NCBI GenBank assembly: GCA_964628185.1
Contig: CAZVLQ010000006.1
Location: forward strand, 1-64,000
Source: CAZVLQ01 sp964628185
Lineage (GTDB): Bacteria; Pseudomonadota; Zetaproteobacteria; Mariprofundales; Mariprofundaceae
Direction of reading: 5' to 3'
Length of the DNA stretch: 64,000 nucleotides
The position numbers and the translations under genes were made by a program. The notes under the pieces are model-generated. The model did not search any database. It was not told where the DNA came from and worked only from the letters and a program-made list of their open reading frames with translations. Shown piece by piece: positions 42,159 through 50,395 of this stretch. How positions within the stretch are numbered: position 1 is the stretch's first letter; each line of letters starts with the position of its first letter.

Positions 42159-43615
42159 GCCATCCCGATCTGCGCACATTCATCGCCGATCTTGAGAAAC
42201 ATGGAAAACTCAGGCGTATCCGCAGCGAGGTCAACCCGGCGCTTGATATAACCGCCATTGCGGACCGGGTGTTGCACGAAGGCGGACCGGCCCTGCTGTT
42301 TGAACATGTCACGGGCAGCAATCTGCCCCTGCTGGCCAACCTGTTCGGCACCCCGGAACGCATCGCCATGGGGCTGGGGCGACAATCTGTCTCCGAGTTG
42401 CGTCAGGTGGGGGAATTGCTCGCATATCTGAGGGCGCCGGACCCACCCGACGGTCTGAAGGATGCCTGGGGCAAACTCCCCGCACTGAAGCAAGTGCTGC
42501 ATATGACCCCGAAAACGACCCGGAAGGCCGCATGGCAGGATATCACGCGCGAGGGCGATGATGTGGATCTGGGCATCCTGCCCATCCAGACCTGCTGGCC
42601 GGATGATGCGGGGCCTTTAATTACCTGGGGACTGGTGACGACCAGGGGACCGAATAAAAAACGCCAGAATCTGGGCATTTACCGTCAGCAGGTGATCGGA
42701 AAAAATAAGCTGATCATGCGCTGGCTGAAGCATCGCGGTGGCGCGCAGGATCACCGCGAAGCCAGAGCGGGCGGGGCGAAATCATTTCCATGCGCGGTGG
42801 TGATCGGCGCCGATCCGGCCACGATTCTTGCCGCCGTCGCACCGATTCCGGACACCCTGTCCGAATACCAGTTCGCGGGGCTGCTGCGTGGCGAGAAAAC
42901 CGTGCTTGCCGATTGCCTGAGCGTACCGTTGAAGGTGCCGGCTTCCAGCGAAATCGTGCTGGAAGGCCATGTATCGCTGGATGAGTATGCCGATGAAGGA
43001 CCGTTCGGCGATCACACGGGCTACTATAATGAAGTGGAACGCTTTCCGGTATTTACCGTGGAACGTCTGAGTATGCGCAGGGATGCCATCTACCACTCCA
43101 CCTACACAGGCAAGCCGCCGGACGAGCCGGCCGTGCTGGGGCTGGCCTTCAACGAAATATTCGTGCCCATCATTCAAAAGCAGTTCCCCGAAATCGTTGA
43201 TTTCTATCTGCCGATGGAAGGCTGCTCCTACCGCGTGGCGGTGGCCTCCATCAAGAAAGGCTATGCCGGACATGCCAGGCGTGTGATGTTCGGCATCTGG
43301 TCCTATCTTCGGCAGTTTATGTACACCAAGTTCATTATTGTCGTGGATGACGACATTGACTGCCGCTCCTGGCCCGAGGTGATCTGGGCAATCTCCACCC
43401 GCTGCGATCCGGCGCGGGATTTTACCATGGCCGAAAATACGCCGATTGATTATCTGGATTTTGCCTCGCCGGTTTCCGGCCTGGGCTCCAAGGTGGGCAT
43501 TGACGCTACCAACAAATGCGACGGAGAGACCAGCCGGGCATGGGGAACGCCGATCCGCATGGACGCCGAGGTGGAAAAACGCGTGCAGCCGATCCTGGAT
43601 GAACTGGGACTTTAA
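42155..43615 (+). CDS. ubiD: UbiD-family decarboxylase (3-polyprenyl-4-hydroxybenzoate decarboxylase)
   Basis: A 486-residue prenylated-FMN-dependent (de)carboxylase, in ubiquinone synthesis acting on 3-octaprenyl-4-hydroxybenzoate. It contains the expected R-x-x-L-R-R-I N-terminal segment, the H-R-G-G-A-Q-D-H-R-E region, the LEGHVSLDEYADEGPFGDHTGYYN segment with the catalytic acidic residues, and FIIVVDDDIDCRSW near the C-terminus. Length matches E. coli UbiD. The TTG start at 42155 overlaps the STAS stop (TTGA) behind GGAG, so it is co-transcribed with a partner-switch pair. No ubiX is seen. Confidence 0.94.
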   Translation: MSHPDLRTFIADLEKHGKLRRIRSEVNPALDITAIADRVLHEGGPALLFEHVTGSNLPLLANLFGTPERIAMGLGRQSVSELRQVGELLAYLRAPDPPDGLKDAWGKLPALKQVLHMTPKTTRKAAWQDITREGDDVDLGILPIQTCWPDDAGPLITWGLVTTRGPNKKRQNLGIYRQQVIGKNKLIMRWLKHRGGAQDHREARAGGAKSFPCAVVIGADPATILAAVAPIPDTLSEYQFAGLLRGEKTVLADCLSVPLKVPASSEIVLEGHVSLDEYADEGPFGDHTGYYNEVERFPVFTVERLSMRRDAIYHSTYTGKPPDEPAVLGLAFNEIFVPIIQKQFPEIVDFYLPMEGCSYRVAVASIKKGYAGHARRVMFGIWSYLRQFMYTKFIIVVDDDIDCRSWPEVIWAISTRCDPARDFTMAENTPIDYLDFASPVSGLGSKVGIDATNKCDGETSRAWGTPIRMDAEVEKRVQPILDELGL

Positions 43616-43655
43616 CCCCCATCCAGTAAAGCCGGAACCAACAGGTCAGCACCAA

Positions 43656-43815
43656 ACCGCGAATAGACGCGAATGAACGCAAATAATGAAAAAGGAAGGG
43701 TTGAGTAAAACCTGTGAGGAGGAAAATCTATAGAGGCAGGCCTGTCTGCGTGCCGGACACAGGCAGACATGGCCTGAACCAAGGTTTTCGTTTTTCATTC
43801 GCGTGCATTCGCGGT
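43656..43815. repeat. nested inverted-repeat element between ubiD and thiI
   Basis: Outer arms 43656-43677 and 43794-43815 are inverted copies (ACCGCGAAT, two mismatches, ACGCGAATGAA). Inner arms 43737-43749 and 43763-43776 (CAGGCC and TGTCTGC with one bulged base) form a second stem. The left outer arm shows a 10-base period (CGCGAATAGA, CGCGAATGAA, CGCAAATAA). The roughly 270-base gap holds nothing else recognisable except an AT-rich stretch before thiI. Confidence 0.8.
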
Positions 43816-43885
43816 ACGCCTGTCATCTCCAGGGTGAAATATCTTATGCATTTTGTATTGGATTTGACGGATAATGGAATAATAC

Positions 43886-45067
43886 ATGCCAAAAATTCTT
43901 TTTCATTTCGGTGAGCTGTCGCTCAAGGGCGGGAATCGTCGCAGCTTTGAGCAAAAGATGGCGCAAAACATCAGGCGGGTGCTCAAGCCGGTCCTGAAGC
44001 CGGGCGGTTTCTACCGCGAGCATGGCCGCATGCTGGCCGATGTGGATAGCGTTTCGGATGAATTGCTAAGCTATCTGGCGCTGATTCCCGGAATCCGCAA
44101 TTTCTCGGTGGTCCGCGAAGCCGAACTGACGCTGGAATCCATGCAACAGACTGCCATGCAGGCGGTGACCGAAGCCTGTGACGGGCATACGGCCGGCACC
44201 CCGTTTCGCGTATCGGCCCGGCGCGGCAACAAGCGGTTTCCGCTGAATTCGCAGGCGCTGAACTATGAGATCGGCGGCTTCCTCAAAACCAGGCTGGGCA
44301 TGAGTGTCAACCTCGATCATCCCGAAATCGACGTGCGCGTCGAGGTGGGCCGGGACGCGGCCTATATCTACACCAAAAAAATCACCGGCATCGGCGGCCT
44401 GCCGGTCGGTTCCTCCGGCAAGGGCGTGGTGCTGTTTTCCGGCGGCATTGATTCACCGGTGGCGGCCTATACGATGATGAAGCGCGGCATGGGCGTGGTG
44501 CTGGTGCATTGCTACAACAGCACCATCAACCGCGATTTCGCCAAAATTACGGACCTGGCCTGCCGGCTTTCCCGCTATCAGGGGCGCCTCACCCTGTACC
44601 TGATAGATCTGGAGGAGTTCCAGCGCCATGCCATCGCGCTCGTACCGGCCGAATACCGCATGATCATCTACAAGCGTCAGATGATCCGCGAGGCGGAGAA
44701 TATCGCCCGCGACGTACATGCGCAGGCGCTGGTGACGGGCGATTCGCTGGGCCAGGTAGCGAGCCAGACCCTGGCCAATATCAGCGCTATCTATGATGCC
44801 GGCAACCTGCCGCTGCTGCCGCCGCTGATCGGCATGGACAAGGAAGAAATCATCGCCCTGGCCCGCCGGATCGGCACCTTCGAGATTTCCATCACGGAAT
44901 ACTGCGATATCTGCTCGTTTCTGATTGCCAGGCATCCCGAGACCCATGCCAGGCGTCGCACCGTGGCCCGGCTGGAGGCACAGTTACCGACCGACTCACT
45001 GATCTGCCCGACAAAAAAAATATCCTTCAGCGACGGCGTGGAGCAGCCCGACCGCCAAACCCCGTAG
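43886..45067 (+). CDS. thiI: tRNA 4-thiouridine synthase ThiI (short form)
   Basis: Adenylates and sulfurates U8 of tRNA and can donate sulfur for thiazole synthesis. The 393-residue product has the N-terminal ferredoxin-like and THUMP domains (about 1-165) and the PP-loop SGGIDS (185-190) followed by the ATP-pyrophosphatase domain. It lacks the C-terminal rhodanese domain with the persulfide cysteine found in the 482-residue E. coli enzyme, like many bacterial short ThiI proteins. Sulfur must then come from another carrier. The start is ATG 43886; no strong ribosome-binding site is visible. Confidence 0.94.
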   Translation: MPKILFHFGELSLKGGNRRSFEQKMAQNIRRVLKPVLKPGGFYREHGRMLADVDSVSDELLSYLALIPGIRNFSVVREAELTLESMQQTAMQAVTEACDGHTAGTPFRVSARRGNKRFPLNSQALNYEIGGFLKTRLGMSVNLDHPEIDVRVEVGRDAAYIYTKKITGIGGLPVGSSGKGVVLFSGGIDSPVAAYTMMKRGMGVVLVHCYNSTINRDFAKITDLACRLSRYQGRLTLYLIDLEEFQRHAIALVPAEYRMIIYKRQMIREAENIARDVHAQALVTGDSLGQVASQTLANISAIYDAGNLPLLPPLIGMDKEEIIALARRIGTFEISITEYCDICSFLIARHPETHARRRTVARLEAQLPTDSLICPTKKISFSDGVEQPDRQTP

Positions 45068-45210
45068 CCGGCCACTCATTCCCGGACCGGATCATTCACC
45101 TGTTGCGTCGGACGTCTCAAACAGCCCGTGCATAGATTCCCGACAATATTCAGGTTGTCAGAGTGATGCCAAAAGCCTCCATATTTGTTGTCAAAATACA
45201 CCTTGATTCA

Positions 45211-45260
45211 CTGCTGTCCCAACGGTATGAAGAGCCATCTTCATACCGTTGGGACAGCAG
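45211..45260. repeat. perfect 50-base inverted repeat
   Basis: Two 23-base arms, perfectly complementary, around a four-base GCCA loop. There is no T-run after it in either direction, so it is not an ordinary terminator. The arms contain GGTATGAA, which recurs in the small dyad at 45325-45339. Confidence 0.92.
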
Positions 45261-45296
45261 TGGGTGGGGTCGCGGCTTAAGTGCGCCAAATAGCGG

Positions 45297-45339
45297 CTTG
45301 ACACAAAACTTGACTTATACTTGACATACCAAGGGTATG
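45297..45339 (+). promoter_or_regulatory. CTTGAC iterons and CATACC dyad ahead of the DUF4143 gene
   Basis: CTTGAC occurs at 45297, 45309 and 45320, that is about once per helical turn. It is followed by CATACC-AAG-GGTATG (45325-45339). The array ends about 38 bases before the ATG of the ATPase gene and overlaps TTGACA-type -35 sequences. It looks like an operator or autoregulatory site. Confidence 0.5.
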
Positions 45340-45377
45340 AATTTGCAAATTCGCCACCAAGTGGATAATATTTAGCC

Positions 45378-46619
45378 ATGTACCGGCGATTCATCGATCA
45401 CTCCCTGAGCGCAGCACTGGCCGATACCCGTGTGGTACTCCTTAATGGTGCACGCCAGACGGGTAAAAGCACCATCGCCCGGGCAATGGCCGAGGCGCAC
45501 GGCGGGCAGTATGTCACCCTGGACGATCCGGCAGTTGCCGGGCTGGTGCGATCCGATCCGGCGGCATTGATTGACGGAGCGGGGGATTTTCTCGTGATCG
45601 ACGAGGTGCAGCACGCGCCTGAGCTGTTTCCAATCATCAAAATAGCCGTGGATCGAGACCCGCGACCGGGCCGCTTTCTGCTGACCGGTTCGGCCAATAT
45701 CTTTTTGCTGCCGAAATTATCGGAGTCCCTGGCCGGGCGCATGGAGATTCTGCCTCTGCAACCACTATCACAGGCCGAACTCGAAGATGTGGAAAGCGGA
45801 TTCATTGCCTCACTTTTTTCGGATGCGCCCTTAGCTGTCCGAACCCTTGCTGTGGATCGGGCTGATGTCTGCCGTCGCATCATGGCGGGCGGCTATCCCG
45901 AGTTGCTCGGGAGAGAGGCGCAGGAACGACGGAATGCCTGGTTCCGCAGCTATATCAGCAGTTTGCTGCAACGTGACGTGCGCGATCTGGCCAACATCGA
46001 AGGACTGACCGATCTGCCGAGATTACTTGCGTTGCTCGCCGCTCGCATAGCCGGCATGATGAATATGTCTGAGGTATCGCGCACATCGGGGCTGGCGCAT
46101 ACCACGCTGCGCCGCTATCTGTCGCTGCTGGAAGCCACCTTTATTCTACAACCATTGCCTGCATGGTCGGCGAACCTTGGCAAGCGTCTGGTCAAATCAC
46201 CCAAACTGCACCTGATTGATTCCGGCCTTGCCGCCCACTTGCGCGGAGAAACAGGTCATCAGGCGCTGTTGCAATCTCCTTCGCTTGGCGCCTTACTGGA
46301 GCAGTTCGTGGTGCAGGAGCTTCGCAAGCTGATTGATTTCTCGGGTATGTCGATTGCAGCCTTCCACTTTCGCACCTCCGACCGATATGAAGTGGATATG
46401 GTGCTGGAAGGGCCGGGGCAGACCATTGTCGGTGTGGAAATCAAGGCCTCGGCCATTGTCGATGAAAAGGCATTCAGGGGATTGAAGGTCCTGGCTGATG
46501 TTGCGAAAGAGCGCTTTCATCGCGGCATTGTGCTGTATATGGGGGATAAAGTGTTGCCGTTTGGGAAGGGTATGACGGCTATTCCGATCAGCGCCTTGTG
46601 GCGGGAGTTTGGCGAATGA
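45378..46619 (+). CDS. AAA+ ATPase with C-terminal DUF4143 domain
   Basis: A 413-residue protein. Walker A GARQTGKST (24-32) and Walker B FLVIDEVQHAPE (71-82) define an AAA_14 ATPase. The C-terminal half is DUF4143 with a restriction-endonuclease-like VEIKAS segment near residue 355, preceded by an aspartate (YEVDMVLE). Such genes are widespread in mobile and defence regions, and the function is not settled. The last four bases overlap the start of the truncated HsdR (ATGA), suggesting they entered together. Confidence 0.9.
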   Translation: MYRRFIDHSLSAALADTRVVLLNGARQTGKSTIARAMAEAHGGQYVTLDDPAVAGLVRSDPAALIDGAGDFLVIDEVQHAPELFPIIKIAVDRDPRPGRFLLTGSANIFLLPKLSESLAGRMEILPLQPLSQAELEDVESGFIASLFSDAPLAVRTLAVDRADVCRRIMAGGYPELLGREAQERRNAWFRSYISSLLQRDVRDLANIEGLTDLPRLLALLAARIAGMMNMSEVSRTSGLAHTTLRRYLSLLEATFILQPLPAWSANLGKRLVKSPKLHLIDSGLAAHLRGETGHQALLQSPSLGALLEQFVVQELRKLIDFSGMSIAAFHFRTSDRYEVDMVLEGPGQTIVGVEIKASAIVDEKAFRGLKVLADVAKERFHRGIVLYMGDKVLPFGKGMTAIPISALWREFGE

Positions 46620-46867
46620 ACGAAGCCGGATTCAATGAAGCCGAAACCCGCGCCGAGCTGATCGACCCTGCCCTGAAAGCGGCGGGCTGGGGTGTGGTGA
46701 ATGGCAGCCGGGTGCGCCGCGAAGTGATTTCGCCGGGGCGCTTGCAGGGCGCGGGGAAACGCGCCAGGCAGGATATTGCCGATTATGTGCTGGTCTATCG
46801 CGGTCAGAAGCTGGCGGTCATTGAGGCCAAGCGGCGCGATCTGCCCGGTACCGAAGGGGCAGGCCAG
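46616..46867 (+). pseudogene. truncated type I restriction subunit HsdR, N-terminal remnant
   Basis: The first 84 codons match the beginning of an HsdR nuclease domain (E-T-R-A-E-L-I-D-P, R-R-E-V-I-S-P-G-R-L-Q, I-A-D-Y-V-L and the nuclease EAK at 70-72). After GTEGAGQ the homology stops abruptly. The frame continues for 19 unrelated codons to a stop at 46927. A full HsdR is about 1,000 residues, so over 90 percent is missing, including the helicase domains. Confidence 0.85.
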
Positions 46868-46894
46868 GAAATATGCCTGAAAATTGTAACCCCG

Positions 46895-47009
46895 TTTTAC
46901 TTATTCGCTACGAAAATACAAAACTGAATTCCGGCTTGATGAGCGGGAGGCATGCCGTTGCCCGAAATGCGGCAGCGCTGACGTGCGCGTAATCCAGCGG
47001 TTTTATTGA
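46895..47009 (+). pseudogene. C-terminal zinc-ribbon scrap, probably the 3' end of the same hsdR
   Basis: In a different frame from the N-terminal remnant, a run of codons ends CRCPKCGSADVRVIQRFY and a stop (TGA 47007-47009) that overlaps the ATG of the next remnant (TGATG). The preserved junction indicates this is the natural end of the gene upstream of the YgjP-like frame. hsdR therefore lost its middle in a deletion that also shifted the frame. Confidence 0.5.
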
Positions 47010-47291
47010 TGACGATTGAGTTTAAATATGAAGTGATTCGCAGGCCAGGGCGCAGGACGGCGAGTATCAGCGTGAAGCGGGATAACGCCGTGGTTGTTGT
47101 GGTGCCGTCCAACCTGACCGGGGAACATATTGAGCAGATTGTCAGGACCAAGGCGCGCTGGGTGCGCAGTAAGCTGCGCTCTAACGTGGGCCACCATACT
47201 CAGCGTATCAAGCGAATTTCGACCTCCGGCTTGCCTGGCCGAAAAAGGGGCGATGACCAGGCCAAGCTCTTCGAGCAGGATTACGCATCCC
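47009..47291 (+). pseudogene. truncated YgjP-like (DUF45) metallopeptidase remnant
   Basis: About 50-60 N-terminal residues resemble the start of YgjP/DUF45 metal-dependent hydrolases (strand V-I-R-R-P-G-R-R-T-A-S-I-S-V, then VVVVVPSNLT, then V-R-T-K-A-R-W-V-R-S-K-L). The HExxH zinc site never appears, and the frame runs into nhaA from the opposite strand. Genes of this type commonly follow hsdR in type I loci, which supports a decayed restriction operon. Confidence 0.7.
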
Positions 47292-48458
47292 TCACAGGGT
47301 GCGTCGCAGCAACGCATAGCCGACGATGGCGGACAGGCATGAACCGACCAGAATGGCGGCCCGCTCATCCACCGCAAAGGCGGAAGCCCCGTGCTCGAAG
47401 GCCAGCGAGGCAATAAACAGACTCATCGTGAATCCAATGCCGCACAGAACGGCAACGCCATAAAGGCCCGGCCAGGTCGCCTTTTCCGGCATCCGGCACA
47501 GACCAAGCCGTATCGCGGCCCAGCTCATGCCAAACACCCCGATCTGCTTGCCGGCAAACAGGCCGGCGATAATGCCAATCGAGAGGGGATCAGTGAGCAT
47601 GGATAAGGAAAAATTCTGAAATGAAACACCGGCGTTGGCAAATGCGAACAACGGCAAAATAGCATAGGCGACAACCGGATGAAGACGAATTTCTATGCGT
47701 TCCAGCGGTGATGGGCCCGGATGACCCGAAATACGCAATGGGATAAAAAATGCCAACAGCAGGCCACCCAGGGTTGCATGTACGCCTGATTTTAATACAG
47801 CCAGCCACAGAATTATGCCGATGAGTATGTAGGGTGCCGTCTTCAGGATGCCGGCCCGGTTGATCATGAACAGCGTAGCCAGGGCCGCCGCCGCAATCCA
47901 CAGGGAGATTAGCGACAGCTCCGATGTATAGAACACGGCAATGATGATCACTGCTCCTATGTCATCCACAATCGCAAGCGTCAGCAAAAACATCTTCAGC
48001 GTATGCGGAACCCGGCTGCCAAGCAGCGCCAGCACGCCAAGGGCGAAGGCGATATCGGTGGCGGAAGGAATCGCCCAGCCCGCCAGGGCGGTTGAATTGC
48101 CCCGGTTAAAGCCGACATAGATCAATGCCGGCGCCACCATGCCCCCAATCGCCGCGATCACGGGCAGGGCAAGCTGTGAAGGCCTGGAAAGTTCGCCCTG
48201 GATGATTTCACGTTTAATTTCCAGCCCGACAAGGAAAAAGAAAACGGCCATCAGACCGTCGTTTATCCACAGTAACAACGGTTTGGCGATTTCGAGAGGT
48301 CCGACCTGTACAACGATGGGGATTGCCAGCAAGGCGTCGTATAGCGGCTTGGCAGGCGTATTTTCAGCGATCAGGGCCAGCACTGCCGCAACAAACAGCA
48401 CAATACCGCCTGCCGATTCCAGCCGAAGAAATTCCTTTATCGAATGCAACATGTTCAT
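47292..48458 (-). CDS. nhaA: Na+/H+ antiporter NhaA
   Basis: Exchanges internal Na+ for external H+ across the inner membrane. The 388-residue, 12-helix protein has the ion-binding aspartates in ATDIAFALGVLALLG and LAIVDDIGAVIIIA, and the GLEIKREI and FFFLVGLE segments. Length equals E. coli NhaA. The start is ATG 48458, with ATG 48452 as an alternative. The 3' end abuts the decayed island and appears complete. Confidence 0.97.
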   Translation of the reverse strand: MNMLHSIKEFLRLESAGGIVLFVAAVLALIAENTPAKPLYDALLAIPIVVQVGPLEIAKPLLLWINDGLMAVFFFLVGLEIKREIIQGELSRPSQLALPVIAAIGGMVAPALIYVGFNRGNSTALAGWAIPSATDIAFALGVLALLGSRVPHTLKMFLLTLAIVDDIGAVIIIAVFYTSELSLISLWIAAAALATLFMINRAGILKTAPYILIGIILWLAVLKSGVHATLGGLLLAFFIPLRISGHPGPSPLERIEIRLHPVVAYAILPLFAFANAGVSFQNFSLSMLTDPLSIGIIAGLFAGKQIGVFGMSWAAIRLGLCRMPEKATWPGLYGVAVLCGIGFTMSLFIASLAFEHGASAFAVDERAAILVGSCLSAIVGYALLRRTL

Positions 48459-48591
48459 TTGGCTCGTAACGAACTCCGTCTGTCCGGGCTAATTTAGCCT
48501 ATCACGGATCATTCTGATATCCCCAGGTTGGGCATTCCCGAGGCGGACGGCTGCGGTTATAGTTGCCCGTGGCGCACCATGGAGAGTCCAA

Positions 48592-49989
48592 GTGAACAGA
48601 AAACCCTGGGGCGGCCGGTTCAAGAAACCGACCGACACATTCGTTGAAGAGTTTAACGCATCCATTGATGTGGATGCGCGCATGTATGCCGAGGATATTG
48701 CCGCATCCCGCGTGCATGCCAGGATGCTGGGCCGGCAGGGCATTCTTTCCGATACCGATGTCAACAAGATACTGGATGGCCTGGACGCTATCGAGGCAGC
48801 CGTCAAGGCTGGCAAGATTGAATTCACCTCGGCCCTTGAAGACGTGCATATGAACATCGAATCAAGGCTGACGGACAGGATAGGGGACGCCGGCCAGCGG
48901 CTGCATACGGCCAGAAGCCGCAACGATCAGGTGGCGACGGATACGCGCTTGTACCTGCGCCGGCGGGTGGACGAAATCACGCCGCTCATTCGCGCGCTTC
49001 AGGACGTGCTCGTCAGCATGGCCGATGAGCATGCGGATACGATCATGCCCGGATTCACCCATCTGCAAACGGCTCAGCCGGTCACGCTCGGCCATCACCT
49101 GCTCGCCTACGTGGAGATGCTGGAGCGGGATGCCGGCCGTTTCCACGATGCCCGCACCCGCATGAACCGGTCACCGCTGGGTGCGGCGGCGCTGGCCGGC
49201 ACAAGTTTTCCTGTTGATCGCGACTTCACCGCCCGGGAACTGGGCTTTGACGGCCCCTGCCGCAATTCCATGGATGCCGTTTCCGACCGTGATTTTGTCA
49301 TTGAACTGCTCGCGGCGGCCAGCCTGTGCGCCCTGCACCTGTCCCGATTTTCGGAGGAACTGATCCTGTGGATGAGCGCGCAGTTCCGTTTCATCGAATT
49401 GCCGGATGCCTATTGCACCGGCTCATCCATCATGCCCCAGAAGAAAAATCCGGACATGCCTGAACTGGTGCGAGGTAAAACAGGCCGCATCATCGGCGGG
49501 CTCACGGCCGTATTGTTCACGATGAAGTCCCTGCCGCTGGCCTACAACAAGGACATGCAGGAAGACAAGGAGGCGGCCTTTGACGCTTTCGATCAGTTGC
49601 AGGGCGCCCTGCGCATCTTTACCGGCATGCTGCCGGGAATGACGGTTAACAAAGAGGCGATGCGCAGCGCCGCATCAGCCGGATTTTCCACGGCCACCGA
49701 TCTGGCGGATGCGCTGGCGCGCGCCGGTACGCCCTTCCGGAAGGCGCATGAGATTGTCGGGAAATCCGTGGCGTACTGTATCGAGAGGGGCATCGAACTG
49801 CATGAAATGGATGAAAGCGCCTGCGCCGCCATTGATCCCCGCCTGACGGCGGACATGGTGCGCGCGCTGTCCGTTGAAGACAGCGTGGCCGCGCGCAACC
49901 ATATCGGCGGAACCGCGCCGGAACAGGTGCGTGTGCAATGCGCCTGCTGGAAAAAACAACTGGAGGCGTCGAATGCGCACGATTCGTAA
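48592..49989 (+). CDS. argH: argininosuccinate lyase ArgH
   Basis: Last step of arginine synthesis: argininosuccinate to arginine and fumarate. The 465-residue product opens with W-G-G-R-F and contains the conserved TARSRNDQVATDTRL, P-G-F-T-H-L-Q-x-A-Q-P and the catalytic-serine loop GSSIMPQKKNPD. The GTG start follows GGAG. Its C-terminal codons overlap the lipoprotein gene by 17 bases. Confidence 0.97.
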   Translation: MNRKPWGGRFKKPTDTFVEEFNASIDVDARMYAEDIAASRVHARMLGRQGILSDTDVNKILDGLDAIEAAVKAGKIEFTSALEDVHMNIESRLTDRIGDAGQRLHTARSRNDQVATDTRLYLRRRVDEITPLIRALQDVLVSMADEHADTIMPGFTHLQTAQPVTLGHHLLAYVEMLERDAGRFHDARTRMNRSPLGAAALAGTSFPVDRDFTARELGFDGPCRNSMDAVSDRDFVIELLAAASLCALHLSRFSEELILWMSAQFRFIELPDAYCTGSSIMPQKKNPDMPELVRGKTGRIIGGLTAVLFTMKSLPLAYNKDMQEDKEAAFDAFDQLQGALRIFTGMLPGMTVNKEAMRSAASAGFSTATDLADALARAGTPFRKAHEIVGKSVAYCIERGIELHEMDESACAAIDPRLTADMVRALSVEDSVAARNHIGGTAPEQVRVQCACWKKQLEASNAHDS

Positions 49990-50395
49990 GACCCTGCTGG
50001 TATGCATGATTGCCGGCCTGGCGCTGGCCGGCTGCGGCCACAAGGCGCCGCCACAGCCTGTTGCGGACAAGCCCCCGCAACTGACCCACCTCGATCACTC
50101 CATTGATTTGAACAGCCTGATTCTGCACATCAAGCTGTCCGGCACGGCGCATGGCGTCGGCTACCAGGTTGACCGCTCCGAGTTTGATCCGTATTGCAAA
50201 TGCCCGAGCTTCTGGCGCCGCTACTTCGAGCGAACGCCGATGCCGAACCAGACCGGCAAGATGTTGACCAAACTGATCAATGTCGGGCAGGGACAAAAGG
50301 CCTATTTTTTCAGGGTACGCGCCATCGACAGCATCGGACGTTTCAGCGCCTGGAGCAAACCGTTTTTCGCCCGGGGAGTGAAAGCGCCTCTGTGA
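49973..50395 (+). CDS. small lipoprotein downstream of argH
   Basis: A 140-residue lipoprotein: signal peptide with lipobox ALAGC (Cys21), followed by H-K-A-P-P-Q-P as in short argH-linked lipoproteins (LptM/YifL type). Unlike those roughly 60-residue proteins it continues with a strand-rich domain of about 90 residues resembling a fibronectin-type fold (YFFRVRAIDSIGRFSAWS). It has a C-x-C pair (CKC). The start ATG 49973 is behind GGAGG inside argH; the stop overlaps dapC (GTGA). An envelope role is inferred. Confidence 0.82.
   Translation: MRTIRKTLLVCMIAGLALAGCGHKAPPQPVADKPPQLTHLDHSIDLNSLILHIKLSGTAHGVGYQVDRSEFDPYCKCPSFWRRYFERTPMPNQTGKMLTKLINVGQGQKAYFFRVRAIDSIGRFSAWSKPFFARGVKAPL

Larger units (their letters stand above)
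45068..45377. other. 310-base intergenic region with hairpin and CTTGAC iterons
   Basis: No gene is seen. The first 140 bases show nothing. They are followed by a perfect inverted repeat (45211-45260), three CTTGAC direct repeats (45297-45325) and a small dyad. It marks the left edge of the DUF4143/restriction-remnant island. Confidence 0.7.

Noticed and set aside
42782..43273. Minus-strand open frame inside ubiD
   Set aside because: Shadow of a conserved gene; composition unlike neighbouring proteins.
45211..45260. Terminator of thiI
   Set aside because: The stem is perfect but has no T-run on either strand and lies about 140 bases past thiI.
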